This document shows positions 15,897 through 25,720 of a stretch of DNA of 64,000 bases, one piece after another. Both the position numbers and the translations under genes were made by a program. The notes below the pieces were generated by a model, which was not told where the DNA came from, searched no databases, and saw only the letters and a program-made list of their open reading frames with translations. The DNA comes from Candidatus Streptomyces philanthi (GTDB taxonomy: Bacteria; Actinomycetota; Actinomycetes; Streptomycetales; Streptomycetaceae), in the NCBI GenBank assembly GCA_018114805.1, contig CP073042.1:5811501-5875500 (forward strand). Direction: 5' to 3'. The first letter of the stretch is position 1. Every line of letters starts with the position of its first letter.

Positions 15897-16601
15897 ATGC
15901 TGAACAAGTACGCGCGTGCGTTCTTCACGCGTGTTCTCACGCCGTTCGCCGCCCTGCTCATCCGGCTCGGGGTCAGCCCCGACGCCGTGACCCTCATCGG
16001 AACCGGTGGGGTCATGGCCGGCGCGCTGGTCTTCTACCCCCAGGGCGAGTTCTTCTGGGGCACGGTGGTCATCACCCTGTTCGTCTTCTCCGACCTGGTC
16101 GACGGCAACATGGCGCGCCAGCTCGGCCGCTCGAGCCGCTGGGGCGCCTTCCTCGACTCAATGCTCGACCGGGTCGCCGACGGCGCAATCTTCGGCGGGC
16201 TCGCCCTGTGGTACGCTGGTGGCGGCGACAGCGTCACGCTGTGCGCGGTGACCATCTTCTGCCTGGCCAGCGGCCAGGTCGTGTCGTACACCAAGGCCCG
16301 CGGCGAGTCCATCGGGCTGCCGGTGAACGTCAACGGCCTCGTCGAGCGCGCCGAGCGGCTGGTCATCTCGCTGGTCGCGTGCGGCTTCTCGGGGCTGCAC
16401 AAGTTCGGCGTCCCGCACATCGACATCCTGCTGCCGATCGCGCTGTGGGCGGTCGGCGTGGGCAGCCTGGTCACCCTGGTCCAGCGCGTGGTCACCGTGC
16501 GGCGCGAGGCGCTCGAGGCGGACGCCCGGGACGGCGACGACGCCTCGGGGTCCACCGCCGCGGCCGGCGCCCCGGCCCACGGGGGAAGCGAGCGGGCGTG
16601 A
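15897..16601 (+). CDS. pgsA: CDP-alcohol phosphatidyltransferase, phosphatidylinositol phosphate synthase
   Basis: A 234-aa integral membrane enzyme with the CDP-alcohol signature D-G-x2-A-R-x8-G-x3-D-x3-D (DLVDGNMARQLG then WGAFLDSMLDRVAD, about residues 65-95) and several transmembrane helices. It is predicted to join CDP-diacylglycerol and inositol phosphate for phosphatidylinositol and PIM synthesis. The context decides this call: the overlapping downstream genes are the PIM acyltransferase and PimA, the order seen in mycobacteria. The stop overlaps the next start by 4 nt (GTGA). Confidence 0.92.
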   Translation: MLNKYARAFFTRVLTPFAALLIRLGVSPDAVTLIGTGGVMAGALVFYPQGEFFWGTVVITLFVFSDLVDGNMARQLGRSSRWGAFLDSMLDRVADGAIFGGLALWYAGGGDSVTLCAVTIFCLASGQVVSYTKARGESIGLPVNVNGLVERAERLVISLVACGFSGLHKFGVPHIDILLPIALWAVGVGSLVTLVQRVVTVRREALEADARDGDDASGSTAAAGAPAHGGSERA

Positions 16602-17533
16602 GGGAACGCCTGACCGACGGGCTCTACGGGCTGGGCTGGAGCACCCTGAAGGCGCTGCCCGACCCGGTCGTCACCCGCCTCGGCCAGCACGCCGCCGACG
16701 CCGTGTGGCGCCGCCGAGGCGCCGGGGTGCGCCAGTTGGAGGCGAACCTGGCGCGGGTGGTGCCGGCCCCGACCGCCCGCTGCCTGGCCGCGCTCTCCCG
16801 GCTCGGCATGCGCTCGTACACGCGCTACTGGCTGGAGTCCTTCCGGCTGCCGACCTGGAGCGAGGACCGCATCCGCGACAGCTTCGCGCCGACCGGCGTG
16901 CACCACCTGGAGGAGGGCCTGGCCAGCGGGCGTGGGGTGGTCCTCGCCCTGCCGCACCTGGCCAACTACGACCTGGCCGGGGCATGGGTCACCACCAAGC
17001 TCGGGGTGCCGTTCACCACCGTCACGGAGCGGCTCAGGCCCGAGACGCTCTACGACCGGTTCGTGGCCTACCGCGAGGGCCTGGGCATGGAGGTGTTGCC
17101 GCACACCGGCGGCAGCGCGTTCGGCGCGCTCGCGCGGCGGCTGCGCGCCGGCGGCCTGGTGTGCCTGGTCGCCGACCGCGACCTGTCGGCGTCCGGCGTC
17201 GAGGTGACCTTCTTCGGCGAGACCACGAAGATGCCCGGGGGGCCCGCCTCGCTGGCCGTGCGCACCGGGGCGCTGCTGCTGCCGGTGACCCTCTGGTACG
17301 ACCGGTCGCCGGTCATGCACGGCCGGGTGCACCCGGCGATCGAGGACCCGGGCGCCGGCACCCGCGCCGAGCGGACCGCCGTGATGACCCAGCGCCTCGC
17401 CGACGTCTTCGCCGAGGGCATCGCGGACCACCCCTACGACTGGCACATGCTGCAACGGCTGTGGCTCAGCGATCCCGACCCCCGCCCAGCGACCCCCGGC
17501 AGCCCCGGCAGCCCCGGAACGGAGCCGAGTTGA
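16598..17533 (+). CDS. patA: phosphatidylinositol mannoside acyltransferase
   Basis: A 311-aa member of the LpxL/HtrB lysophospholipid acyltransferase family. The catalytic H-x4-D appears as HLANYD near residue 123, and FFGETTKMPGGPASLA is the family's substrate-binding segment. Between pgsA and pimA it is expected to acylate the mannose of PIM at the cytoplasmic face. It starts with GTG inside the pgsA stop and ends overlapping pimA (TTGA). The last about 15 residues are a Pro/Gly/Ser tail. Confidence 0.9.
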   Translation: MRERLTDGLYGLGWSTLKALPDPVVTRLGQHAADAVWRRRGAGVRQLEANLARVVPAPTARCLAALSRLGMRSYTRYWLESFRLPTWSEDRIRDSFAPTGVHHLEEGLASGRGVVLALPHLANYDLAGAWVTTKLGVPFTTVTERLRPETLYDRFVAYREGLGMEVLPHTGGSAFGALARRLRAGGLVCLVADRDLSASGVEVTFFGETTKMPGGPASLAVRTGALLLPVTLWYDRSPVMHGRVHPAIEDPGAGTRAERTAVMTQRLADVFAEGIADHPYDWHMLQRLWLSDPDPRPATPGSPGSPGTEPS

Positions 17534-18714
17534 GAATCGGGATCGTCTGCCCGTATTCGTGGGACGTCCCCGGTGGCGTGCAATTTCACATCCGTGACCT
17601 GGCGGAACACCTCATCCGCAGCGGGCACCAGGTGTCGGTGCTCGCCCCCGCCGACGAGGACACGCCCCTGCCGTCGTACGCTGTCTCCGCGGGCCGGGCC
17701 GTACCCGTTCCGTACAACGGCTCGGTCGCCCGGCTGAACTTCGGCTTCCTGTCCGCCGCCCGGGTGCGCCGCTGGCTGCACGAGGGCGACTTCGACGTGA
17801 TCCACATCCACGAGCCCACCTCGCCCTCGCTCGGCCTGCTGGCGTGCTGGGCGGCGCAGGGGCCGATCGTGGCCACCTTCCACACCTCCAACCCGCGCTC
17901 GCGGGCGATGATCGCCGCGTACCCGATCCTGCAGGCCGCGCTGGAGAAGATCAGCGCGCGGATCGCGGTCAGCGAGTACGCCCGGCGCACCCTCGTCGAG
18001 CACCTGGGCGGCGACGCGGTGGTCATCCCCAACGGCGTGGACGTGGACTTCTTCGCCCGGGCCGAGCCCAAGCCGGAGTGGTCGGGCGGGTCGACCGGCG
18101 GTGCCGAGGGGGAGACCATCGGGTTCATCGGCCGTATCGACGAGCCGCGCAAGGGGCTGCCGGTGCTGATGCGGGCGCTCCCCGCGATCCTCGCCGAGCG
18201 CCCGCGCACCCGACTGCTGGTCGCCGGCCGCGGCGACGAGGAGGAGGCCGTCGCCGACCTGCCCGAGGCGGTACGGGACCGGGTGGAGTTCCTCGGCATG
18301 GTCAGCGACGAGGACAAGGCCCGGCTGCTGCGCAGCGTGGACCTGTACGTGGCGCCCAACACCGGTGGCGAGAGCTTCGGGATCATCCTGGTGGAGGCGA
18401 TGTCGGCGGGCGCGCCGGTGCTGGCCAGCAACCTGGACGCGTTCGCCCAGGTGCTCGACCAGGGTGAGGCGGGCGAACTGTTCCGCAACGAGGACGCGGG
18501 CGCGCTGGCCGAGGCCGCGGTGCGGCTGCTGGCCGACCCGGGGCGGCGGGCCGCGCTGCGCGCCCGCGGCTCCCGGCACGTGCGGCGCTTCGACTGGGTC
18601 ACGGTCGGCGCGGACATCCTGGCCGTGTACGAGACGGTCACCGCGGGCGCGGCCTCGGTGGCCACCGACGAGCGGTCGACGCTGCGCTTCCGGTTCGGGC
18701 TCAGCCGCGAGTAG
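17530..18714 (+). CDS. pimA: phosphatidylinositol alpha-mannosyltransferase (PimA)
   Basis: A 394-aa GT4 glycosyltransferase that adds the first mannose to phosphatidylinositol from GDP-mannose. Seen are the N-terminal LRIGIVCPYSWDVPGGVQ, the linker IGRIDEPRKGLPVLM, and the GT-B donor motif ESFGIILVEAMSAGAPV around residues 280-300. The start is TTG at 17530, overlapping the patA stop by 4 nt. The three genes form a tightly coupled PIM operon. Confidence 0.93.
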   Translation: MRIGIVCPYSWDVPGGVQFHIRDLAEHLIRSGHQVSVLAPADEDTPLPSYAVSAGRAVPVPYNGSVARLNFGFLSAARVRRWLHEGDFDVIHIHEPTSPSLGLLACWAAQGPIVATFHTSNPRSRAMIAAYPILQAALEKISARIAVSEYARRTLVEHLGGDAVVIPNGVDVDFFARAEPKPEWSGGSTGGAEGETIGFIGRIDEPRKGLPVLMRALPAILAERPRTRLLVAGRGDEEEAVADLPEAVRDRVEFLGMVSDEDKARLLRSVDLYVAPNTGGESFGIILVEAMSAGAPVLASNLDAFAQVLDQGEAGELFRNEDAGALAEAAVRLLADPGRRAALRARGSRHVRRFDWVTVGADILAVYETVTAGAASVATDERSTLRFRFGLSRE

Positions 18715-18782
18715 CCGCGAACCCGGCAGACGCGGGGCCGGGTGCGGACCGTGGGTGGGCTCGGGCGGTGCTCGGAAGCCGG

Positions 18783-18788
18783 TACCGT
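18783..18788 (+). promoter_or_regulatory. -10 box of a probably leaderless transcript
   Basis: TACCGT lies 8 nt before the GTG at 18797; there is no ribosome-binding site. Confidence 0.35.
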
Positions 18789-18796
18789 GACCCCGC

Positions 18797-19336
18797 GTGA
18801 CCACTTTGATCTGGATCGCGGTCGTTCTCCTCGCCATCGCCGGATATCTGCTGTGGACGGCCGGTCGGCTGGACCGGCTGCACACCCGGCTGGACGCGAC
18901 CCGCGCGGCGCTGGACGCGCAGTTGCTACGGCGCGCCTCGGTGGCCCAGGAGTTGGCCACCTCAAGCCTGCTCGACCCGGCCGCCTCGATCGTGCTCTAC
19001 CAGGCGGCACAGGCCGCGCGGCAGGCCGAGGAGGAGCACCGGGAGGTGGCCGAGAGCGAGCTGAGCCAGGCGCTGCGGGCGGTCTTCGCCGAGTCGGCCC
19101 AGGTGGAGGCGGTGCAGCAGGCGCCGGGCGGTGACGCGGCGATGGGGGAGTTGGTCGAGGCGGTCCGCCGGGTGCCGATGGCCAGGCGGTTCCACAACGA
19201 CGCGGTGCGCGCGGCGCGGGCCCTGCGCCGGCACCGGAAGGTGCGCTGGTTCCGGCTCGCGGGCCACGCGCCGTTTCCGCTGGCCTTCGAGATGGACGAC
19301 GAACTGCCGGCCGCCCTGGCGGACCGGGTGGCGTGA
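18797..19336 (+). CDS. membrane-anchored protein, LemA-like architecture
   Basis: A 179-aa protein with an N-terminal transmembrane helix (LIWIAVVLLAIAGYLLWTAG), then a long helical soluble domain with many Gln/Glu/Ala residues (QAAQAARQAEEEHREVAESE). The architecture resembles LemA proteins, but I do not see enough conserved residues to be sure. It closes the pgsA-patA-pimA neighbourhood, separated from pimA by 82 bp. Confidence 0.65.
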   Translation: MTTLIWIAVVLLAIAGYLLWTAGRLDRLHTRLDATRAALDAQLLRRASVAQELATSSLLDPAASIVLYQAAQAARQAEEEHREVAESELSQALRAVFAESAQVEAVQQAPGGDAAMGELVEAVRRVPMARRFHNDAVRAARALRRHRKVRWFRLAGHAPFPLAFEMDDELPAALADRVA

Positions 19337-19372
19337 GGCACGCCGCCTACCCCCGGTAGCCCGGTGCCCGCC

Positions 19373-19412
19373 CGACGGCCGCCGCCGGGCCCGCGTCGGC
19401 GGGCCGTCGCCG
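19373..19412 (+). terminator. long imperfect hairpin
   Basis: CGACGGCC pairs with GGCCGTCG, with further pairing inside, starting about 35 nt after the stop at 19336. It is the only structure in the left part of the 360-bp gap to pdxS. Confidence 0.45.
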
Positions 19413-19622
19413 CGTACCTGGTGTCCCGCCGGGCCGGGGCGGGGTGTTCGGGCCATGCACCGGGCCGCCTTCGGCGAGTGGGCGGGCTGCGACCCGCGCG
19501 GCCCGCAGGGCGCGCCCCGACCAGCCAACGAGCCACCTGCCCCGGATTGGCCCTTGCCGCCGAGGATCACCAACTGGTTTTGTCAGAGGTGTAGCACTAT
19601 CGGCCCGAACCTGGACCGGAAG

Positions 19623-19662
19623 CCCATTCCGACCCTCGTTTCGAATGGGCCTACGATAGGAT
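19623..19662 (+). promoter_or_regulatory. pdxS promoter region with inverted repeat
   Basis: CCCATTC (19623-19629) and GAATGGG (19643-19649) form a 7-bp inverted repeat directly ahead of two overlapping -10-like boxes, TACGAT (19652-19657) and TAGGAT (19657-19662). The stretch 19560-19690 is markedly less G+C-rich than its surroundings. The repeat is a candidate operator; no PdxR-like regulator gene is adjacent. Confidence 0.45.
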
Positions 19663-19696
19663 CATTCGCGCTATTCGTATCGAGTGAGGTCACACC

Positions 19697-20623
19697 GTGT
19701 CCAGCACGTCCCCCAGCACGCCTGAAACCGCTTCCCAGCACCCCGAGACCGGCACCGCCCGTGTCAAGCGCGGCATGGCCGAGCAGCTCAAGGGCGGCGT
19801 GATCATGGACGTCGTCACGCCGGAGGAGGCGAAGATCGCCGAGGACGCGGGCGCCGTCGCGGTGATGGCCCTGGAGCGCGTCCCGGCCGACATTCGCAAG
19901 GACGGCGGCGTGGCCCGGATGTCCGACCCGGACATGATCGACGGGATCATCAACGCCGTCTCCATCCCGGTGATGGCCAAGTCCCGCATCGGCCACTTCG
20001 TCGAGGCCCAGGTGCTCCAGTCGCTCGGCGTGGACTACATCGACGAGTCCGAGGTCCTCACCCCCGCCGACGAGGTCAACCACAGCGACAAGTGGGCCTT
20101 CACCACTCCCTTCGTCTGCGGCGCCACCAACCTCGGCGAGGCCCTGCGCCGCATCGCCGAGGGTGCGGCCATGATCCGCTCCAAGGGCGAGGCCGGCACC
20201 GGCAACGTCGTCGAGGCCGTGCGCCACCTGCGCCAGATCAAGGGCGAGATCGGCCGGCTGCGCTCGCTCGACCACAACGAGCTGTTCGCCGCCGCCAAGG
20301 AGCTGCGCGCCCCCTACGAGCTGGTTAAGGAGGTCGCCGAGCTGGGCAAGCTGCCGGTCGTGCTGTTCTCCGCCGGTGGCGTGGCCACCCCCGCCGACGC
20401 CGCGCTCATGCGCCAGCTCGGCGCCGAGGGCGTCTTCGTCGGCTCGGGCATCTTCAAGTCCGGCGACCCGGCCAAGCGCGCCGCCGCCATCGTGAAGGCC
20501 ACCACCTTCTACGACGACCCCAAGGTCATCGCGGACGCCTCCCGCGACCTCGGCGAGGCCATGGTCGGCATCAACTGCGACACCCTCCCCGAGTCGGAGC
20601 GCTACGCCAACCGCGGTTGGTGA
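19697..20623 (+). CDS. pdxS: pyridoxal 5'-phosphate synthase subunit PdxS
   Basis: A 308-aa Pdx1-type (beta/alpha)8 enzyme that makes PLP from ribose 5-phosphate, glyceraldehyde 3-phosphate and ammonia. Family markers are MKxG-type [25 protein letters not shown], the lysine in [16 protein letters not shown], and the phosphate loop [13 protein letters not shown]. Ammonia comes from PdxT encoded 160 bp downstream. The GTG at 19697 gives the usual length with a short Ser/Thr-rich N-terminus. The promoter is described separately. Confidence 0.97.
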   Translation: MSSTSPSTPETASQHPETGTARVKRGMAEQLKGGVIMDVVTPEEAKIAEDAGAVAVMALERVPADIRKDGGVARMSDPDMIDGIINAVSIPVMAKSRIGHFVEAQVLQSLGVDYIDESEVLTPADEVNHSDKWAFTTPFVCGATNLGEALRRIAEGAAMIRSKGEAGTGNVVEAVRHLRQIKGEIGRLRSLDHNELFAAAKELRAPYELVKEVAELGKLPVVLFSAGGVATPADAALMRQLGAEGVFVGSGIFKSGDPAKRAAAIVKATTFYDDPKVIADASRDLGEAMVGINCDTLPESERYANRGW

Positions 20624-20653
20624 ACCGGCCCCGGCCGATGTGAGCGGCGGCGG

Positions 20654-20702
20654 CCCCGCGCCAGCGCGGGGCACCCGGCGGCCCGCCAGCAGACGGGCCG
20701 CC
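20654..20702 (+). terminator. two consecutive hairpins between pdxS and pdxT
   Basis: CCCCGCGC-ca-GCGCGGGG (20654-20671), then GGCGGCCCG / CGGGCCGCC around 8 nt (20677-20702). These could attenuate read-through into pdxT or act as a terminator with pdxT having its own promoter. Confidence 0.5.
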
Positions 20703-20785
20703 ACCCCGCCGCCCGCGCCCACCCGGGTCGCGGCCCCGCGGCCCGACCGCTGTCCCAACCGCTCTCTCCTGCGAGGTCCCACCCC

Positions 20786-21376
20786 GTGTCCCGCACTCCC
20801 ACCGTCGGCGTCCTCGCCCTCCAGGGCGACGTCCGCGAACACTTCATCGCGCTGGCCGCGGCCGACGCCGTGGCTAGCCCCGTACGCCGCCCCGAAGAGC
20901 TGGACGAGGTGGACGCCCTGGTGATCCCCGGCGGCGAGTCCACCACGATGTCCAAGCTCGTCGGCGTCTTCGGCCTGCTGGAACCGCTGCGCGAGCGGGT
21001 GCGGGCGGGGCTGCCGATGTACGGCACGTGCGCGGGCATGATCATGCTGGCCGACAAGGTCCTCGACGGCCGGGACGACCAGGAGACCCTCGGCGGCATC
21101 GACATGATCGTGCGCCGCAACGCCTTCGGCCGGCAGAACGACTCCTTCGAGGCGGCCGTCGAGGTCAAGGGCGTCGAGGGCGGCCCCGTGGACGGCGTGT
21201 TCATCCGCGCGCCCTGGGTCGAGTCCGTCGGCGCCTCGGCCGACGTGCTGGCCGTCCACGACGGTCACACCGTCGCCGTCCGCCAGGGCAACGTGCTCGC
21301 CACCTCCTTCCACCCGGAGCTGACCGGCGATCACCGGATACACGCCCTGTTCGTGGACATGGCGCGCGAGCGCTGA
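20786..21376 (+). CDS. pdxT: pyridoxal 5'-phosphate synthase glutaminase subunit PdxT
   Basis: A 196-aa class I-type glutamine amidotransferase that supplies ammonia to PdxS. The oxyanion strand PGGESTT, the nucleophile in [11 protein letters not shown] (about residue 82) and the His-Glu pair in [11 protein letters not shown] are all present, so the triad is complete. The start is GTG at 20786. Confidence 0.96.
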   Translation: MSRTPTVGVLALQGDVREHFIALAAADAVASPVRRPEELDEVDALVIPGGESTTMSKLVGVFGLLEPLRERVRAGLPMYGTCAGMIMLADKVLDGRDDQETLGGIDMIVRRNAFGRQNDSFEAAVEVKGVEGGPVDGVFIRAPWVESVGASADVLAVHDGHTVAVRQGNVLATSFHPELTGDHRIHALFVDMARER

Positions 21377-21491
21377 GCCCAGCCACCCGACCCGGCACCG
21401 CGCCCCCGCGCCAGTGGAGCGGCCCGAGCCCGCTCGCCCCTCCGTGAAGACCCGCCCGCAGTCCGGGCACGGCCGGGCCCGGTGATCCCGG

Positions 21492-21497
21492 TAGGAT
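21492..21497 (+). promoter_or_regulatory. -10 box upstream of yebC
   Basis: TAGGAT, 45 bp ahead of the ATG at 21543. GAAGGAGA just before the start is the ribosome-binding site. Confidence 0.4.
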
Positions 21498-21542
21498 CGC
21501 AGGCGTTGGTAAGGATTTTGGTTACGTGAAGGAGACAGGCGG

Positions 21543-22295
21543 ATGTCCGGCCACTCTAAATGGGCTACGACCAAGCACAAGAAGGCCGTGATCGATGCCA
21601 AGCGCGGCAAGCTCTTCGCGAAGCTGATCAAGAACATCGAGGTCGCCGCGCGGACCGGCGGAGCCGACCCGGACGCCAACCCGCCCCTCTTCGACGCCAT
21701 CCAGAAGGCCAAGAAGAGCTCGGTGCCGAACAAGAACATCGACAGCGCGGTCAAGCGCGGCGCGGGTCTTGAGGCGGGCGGCGCCGACTACGAGACGATC
21801 ATGTACGAGGGCTACGGCCCGAACGGCGTCGCGGTGCTCATCGAGTGTCTGACGGACAACCGCAACCGCGCGGCCTCGGACGTGCGCGTGGCCACGACCC
21901 GCAACGGCGGCTCGATGGCCGACCCGGGCTCGGTCTCGTACCTGTTCAACCGCAAGGGCGTAGTGATCGTGCCCAAGGGCGAGTTGGCCGAGGACGACGT
22001 GCTCCGCGCCGTGCTCGACGCGGGCGCCGAGGAGGTCAACGACCTCGGTGAGACGTTCGAGGTGATCAGCGAGGCCACCGACCTGGTGGCCGTGCGCACC
22101 GCGCTCCAGCAGGAGGGCATCGACTACGACTCGGCCGATGCCAACTTCGTGCCCACCATGCAGGTCCAGTTGGACGAGGAGGGCGCGCGCAAGATCTTCA
22201 AGCTCATCGACGCGCTGGAGGACAGCGACGACGTGCAGAACGTCTTCGCCAACTTCGACGTGTCGGACGAGGTCATGGAGAAGGTCGACGCCTAG
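21543..22295 (+). CDS. yebC: YebC/PmpR family protein
   Basis: A 250-aa protein beginning [20 protein letters not shown], the hallmark of the YebC/TACO1 family. It also has the conserved [14 protein letters not shown] and a C-terminal acidic domain. Family members are described as DNA-binding regulators and, more recently, as translation factors acting on polyproline stalls; which applies here cannot be read from sequence. It precedes ruvC, a common order, but a terminator-like hairpin separates them. Confidence 0.95.
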   Translation: MSGHSKWATTKHKKAVIDAKRGKLFAKLIKNIEVAARTGGADPDANPPLFDAIQKAKKSSVPNKNIDSAVKRGAGLEAGGADYETIMYEGYGPNGVAVLIECLTDNRNRAASDVRVATTRNGGSMADPGSVSYLFNRKGVVIVPKGELAEDDVLRAVLDAGAEEVNDLGETFEVISEATDLVAVRTALQQEGIDYDSADANFVPTMQVQLDEEGARKIFKLIDALEDSDDVQNVFANFDVSDEVMEKVDA

Positions 22296-22387
22296 CCTGC
22301 GCATCGGGCCGTACGACTGAGCCAGGGCGGCCGAACCCGCGCCGCGGCCCAGCCGTACCGTCCGGGGCACGAGGTACAGCCGCCACT

Positions 22388-22414
22388 GGGCCGACGGGAC
22401 GCCCCCGTCGGCCC
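22388..22414 (+). terminator. yebC terminator hairpin
   Basis: GGGCCGACGGG (22388-22398) and CCCGTCGGCCC (22404-22414) form a perfect 11-bp stem with a 5-nt loop. Confidence 0.65.
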
Positions 22415-22520
22415 GTCGCGTTGTCACAGCCAGCGGCTACTGTGCCTGTTCGGGGGAAGACCCCCACAGATGTGCGACACGCACGTCGGACGCATACGTC
22501 AGTGAGGTGGAGGGCGCGCG

Positions 22521-23153
22521 ATGCGGGTGCTCGGCGTGGACCCAGGGCTGACCCGCTGCGGCATCGGCGTCGTCGACGGTGTCGCGGGCCGCCCGCTGCG
22601 CATGGTGGATGTCGGCGTCATCCGCACCGCGGCCGACGCCGACATCGGGGACCGGCTGGTGCTCATCGAGCGTGGCATCGAGTGGTGGTTGGAGACGCAC
22701 CGACCGGAACTGGTCGCCGTGGAGCGGGTGTTCAGCCAGCACAACGTCCAGACCGTGATGGGCACCGCCCAGGCGAGCGCCGTCGCCATGCTGTGCGCCG
22801 CCCGGCGCGGACTGCCGGTCGCGCTGCACACCCCCAGCGAGGTCAAGGCCGCCGTGACCGGCTCCGGCCGCGCCGACAAGGCGCAGGTCGGTGCCATGGT
22901 CACCCGCCTGCTGCGGCTGGACGCGCCCCCGAAGCCGGCCGACGCGGCCGACGCCCTGGCACTGGCCATCTGCCACATCTGGCGGGCCCCCGCCACCAAC
23001 CGCCTCCAGCAGGTCGTGGCCGCGCACCGGCAGGCCCAGGCGCCGGCCGCGTCGCCGGCCACACCCCCGCGGCCCGCCCCGGCGGCCGCCCGGCGCGGCG
23101 CTGTCGGCCGCGCGACCCCCTCCTCCGCTCGCACCCGGAAGGGTCCCGCATGA
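22521..23153 (+). CDS. ruvC: Holliday junction resolvase RuvC
   Basis: A 210-aa endonuclease of the RNase H fold that cleaves Holliday junctions. The first catalytic Asp is in [13 protein letters not shown], the Glu in [11 protein letters not shown], and the C-terminal acidic pair in [16 protein letters not shown]. The last about 40 residues are a Pro/Ala/Arg-rich extension beyond the usual domain. ATG 22521 follows GAGGTGGAGG. The stop overlaps ruvA by 4 nt. Confidence 0.96.
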   Translation: MRVLGVDPGLTRCGIGVVDGVAGRPLRMVDVGVIRTAADADIGDRLVLIERGIEWWLETHRPELVAVERVFSQHNVQTVMGTAQASAVAMLCAARRGLPVALHTPSEVKAAVTGSGRADKAQVGAMVTRLLRLDAPPKPADAADALALAICHIWRAPATNRLQQVVAAHRQAQAPAASPATPPRPAPAAARRGAVGRATPSSARTRKGPA

Positions 23154-23773
23154 TCGCGTTCGTCCAAGGACAGGTGGCCGCCCTCGCCCCCGACCTCGCC
23201 GTCGTCGAGGTCGGCGGCGTCGGTATGGCCGTGCAGTGCACGCCGGCCACGCTGGCCGCGCTGCGCGTGGGCAAGCCCGCCCGGCTGGCCACCTCGCTCG
23301 TGGTCCGCGAGGACTCGCTGACCCTGTACGGCTTCGCCGACGACGACGAGCGCCAGGTCTTCGAACTCCTCCAGACCGCCAGCGGAGTCGGGCCGCGGCT
23401 CGCGCAGGCCATGCTCGCCGTGCACGCCCCCGACGCGCTGCGCCGGGCGGTCGCCGGCGGCGACGAGAAGGCGCTGACCGCCGTCCCGGGCATCGGCAAG
23501 AAGGGCGCCCAGCGGCTGCTGCTCGAACTCAAGGACCGGCTCGGCGACCACACCGGCGGCGCCGGCGGCGTGGGCGTGGGCAGCGCGGTCACCGCCAGTT
23601 GGCGCGACCAGTTGCACGGCGCGCTCATCGGCCTCGGCTACGCCACCCGCGAGGCCGACGAGGCCGTGGCCGCCGTCGCGCCGCAGGCCGACCAGGCCGT
23701 GGCCAGCGGCGCCGAGCCCCAGGTGGCCACGCTGTTGCGGGCCGCCCTGCAGACCCTGGGCCGAGGTCGCTGA
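23150..23773 (+). CDS. ruvA: Holliday junction branch migration protein RuvA
   Basis: A 207-aa junction-binding subunit with an N-terminal OB-fold ([12 protein letters not shown]), the double helix-hairpin-helix region ([14 protein letters not shown] and [20 protein letters not shown]), and a C-terminal domain for RuvB contact. It starts within the ruvC stop codon (ATGA) and is followed by ruvB after 41 nt, forming a ruvCAB operon. Confidence 0.96.
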   Translation: MIAFVQGQVAALAPDLAVVEVGGVGMAVQCTPATLAALRVGKPARLATSLVVREDSLTLYGFADDDERQVFELLQTASGVGPRLAQAMLAVHAPDALRRAVAGGDEKALTAVPGIGKKGAQRLLLELKDRLGDHTGGAGGVGVGSAVTASWRDQLHGALIGLGYATREADEAVAAVAPQADQAVASGAEPQVATLLRAALQTLGRGR

Positions 23774-23814
23774 GGGCCGCCGGCCCGGCACCGCGCACAC
23801 GGAGAGAGGACGTC

Positions 23815-24921
<1,107 letters not shown>

Positions 24922-24968
24922 CGGCGCGGTCAGTGGTCCGGTCAGGAACCCCGGTGCCATGCTGGGCG

Positions 24969-25043
24969 TTGTTCCTGAGGCGCGGGCTCGCTTAGACTCC
25001 GCCGATGCCGTCCGTTCAGTGCGGCGCACCTACCCCGTATACT
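24969..25043 (+). promoter_or_regulatory. two candidate promoters of yajC-secD-secF
   Basis: P1: TTGTTC (24969-24974), 18 bp, TAGACT (24993-24998). P2: TTCAGT (25015-25020), 17 bp, TATACT (25038-25043). P2 would give a leader of about 35 nt before the yajC GTG; P1 falls close to an ATG at 25005 that opens a short overlapping reading frame. Confidence 0.5.
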
Positions 25044-25083
25044 AGGCCGTGCATTCGCGGTCGTGCGAAGGAAATTCCGTCCC

Positions 25084-25572
25084 GTGAATATCGTGACTCT
25101 CCTGCCGTTCATCGTGCTCATCGGGGCCATGTTCCTGATGACCCGATCGGCCAAGAACAAGCAGCGCCAGGCGGCGCAGATGCGTGACCAGCTCCAGCCG
25201 GGCACCGGCATCCGGACCATCGGCGGCATGTACGCCACGGTCAAGGAGGTTCACGACGACACGCTCCTGCTTGAAGTCGCGCCGGGCGTGCACGCCATTT
25301 ACGCGAAGAACTCGGTGGGTGCCGTTCTGGACGACGCCGAGTACAACCGCATCGTCCACGGCATCGAGTCCGAGCACGACGATGACGCCCCCGTGGTTCC
25401 CGACGACGCTTCCTCCCTGACCGAGGGCGACGACGACCGGCGAGTTGACATGACCAAGGGTGACGCCGCGGACGAGACCGACGCCGCGGGTGCCGTCGAC
25501 GCCGACGCGTCCCAGCCCGAGGACGCCAAGCCGGAGGACCGCAAGGGGTCCGGCAACGACGACGCGAAGTAG
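25084..25572 (+). CDS. yajC: preprotein translocase subunit YajC
   Basis: A 162-aa Sec auxiliary membrane protein: one N-terminal helix (VTLLPFIVLIGAMFLMTRSA), the basic KNKQRQAAQMRDQL segment, the IRTIGGMYATVKEV domain, and a long acidic tail of about 65 residues. The GTG at 25084 is preferred over the in-frame GTG at 25063 because AAGGAA precedes it and it starts just ahead of the helix. It precedes secD and secF. Confidence 0.92.
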   Translation: MNIVTLLPFIVLIGAMFLMTRSAKNKQRQAAQMRDQLQPGTGIRTIGGMYATVKEVHDDTLLLEVAPGVHAIYAKNSVGAVLDDAEYNRIVHGIESEHDDDAPVVPDDASSLTEGDDDRRVDMTKGDAADETDAAGAVDADASQPEDAKPEDRKGSGNDDAK

Positions 25573-25720
25573 TCGCGCTCCGGACGCCGCGTAACACCAC
25601 CGCTCGGTGCGCAGCGGCTACGAGACGGTCTAGGCTCCGGCGGGGGCACGTCCCCACAACACTTCGTGGCCGCCTGGCGCACACCCGTCGCCGGGCGGTT
25701 GGACAGGGAGAAACGAAAAG

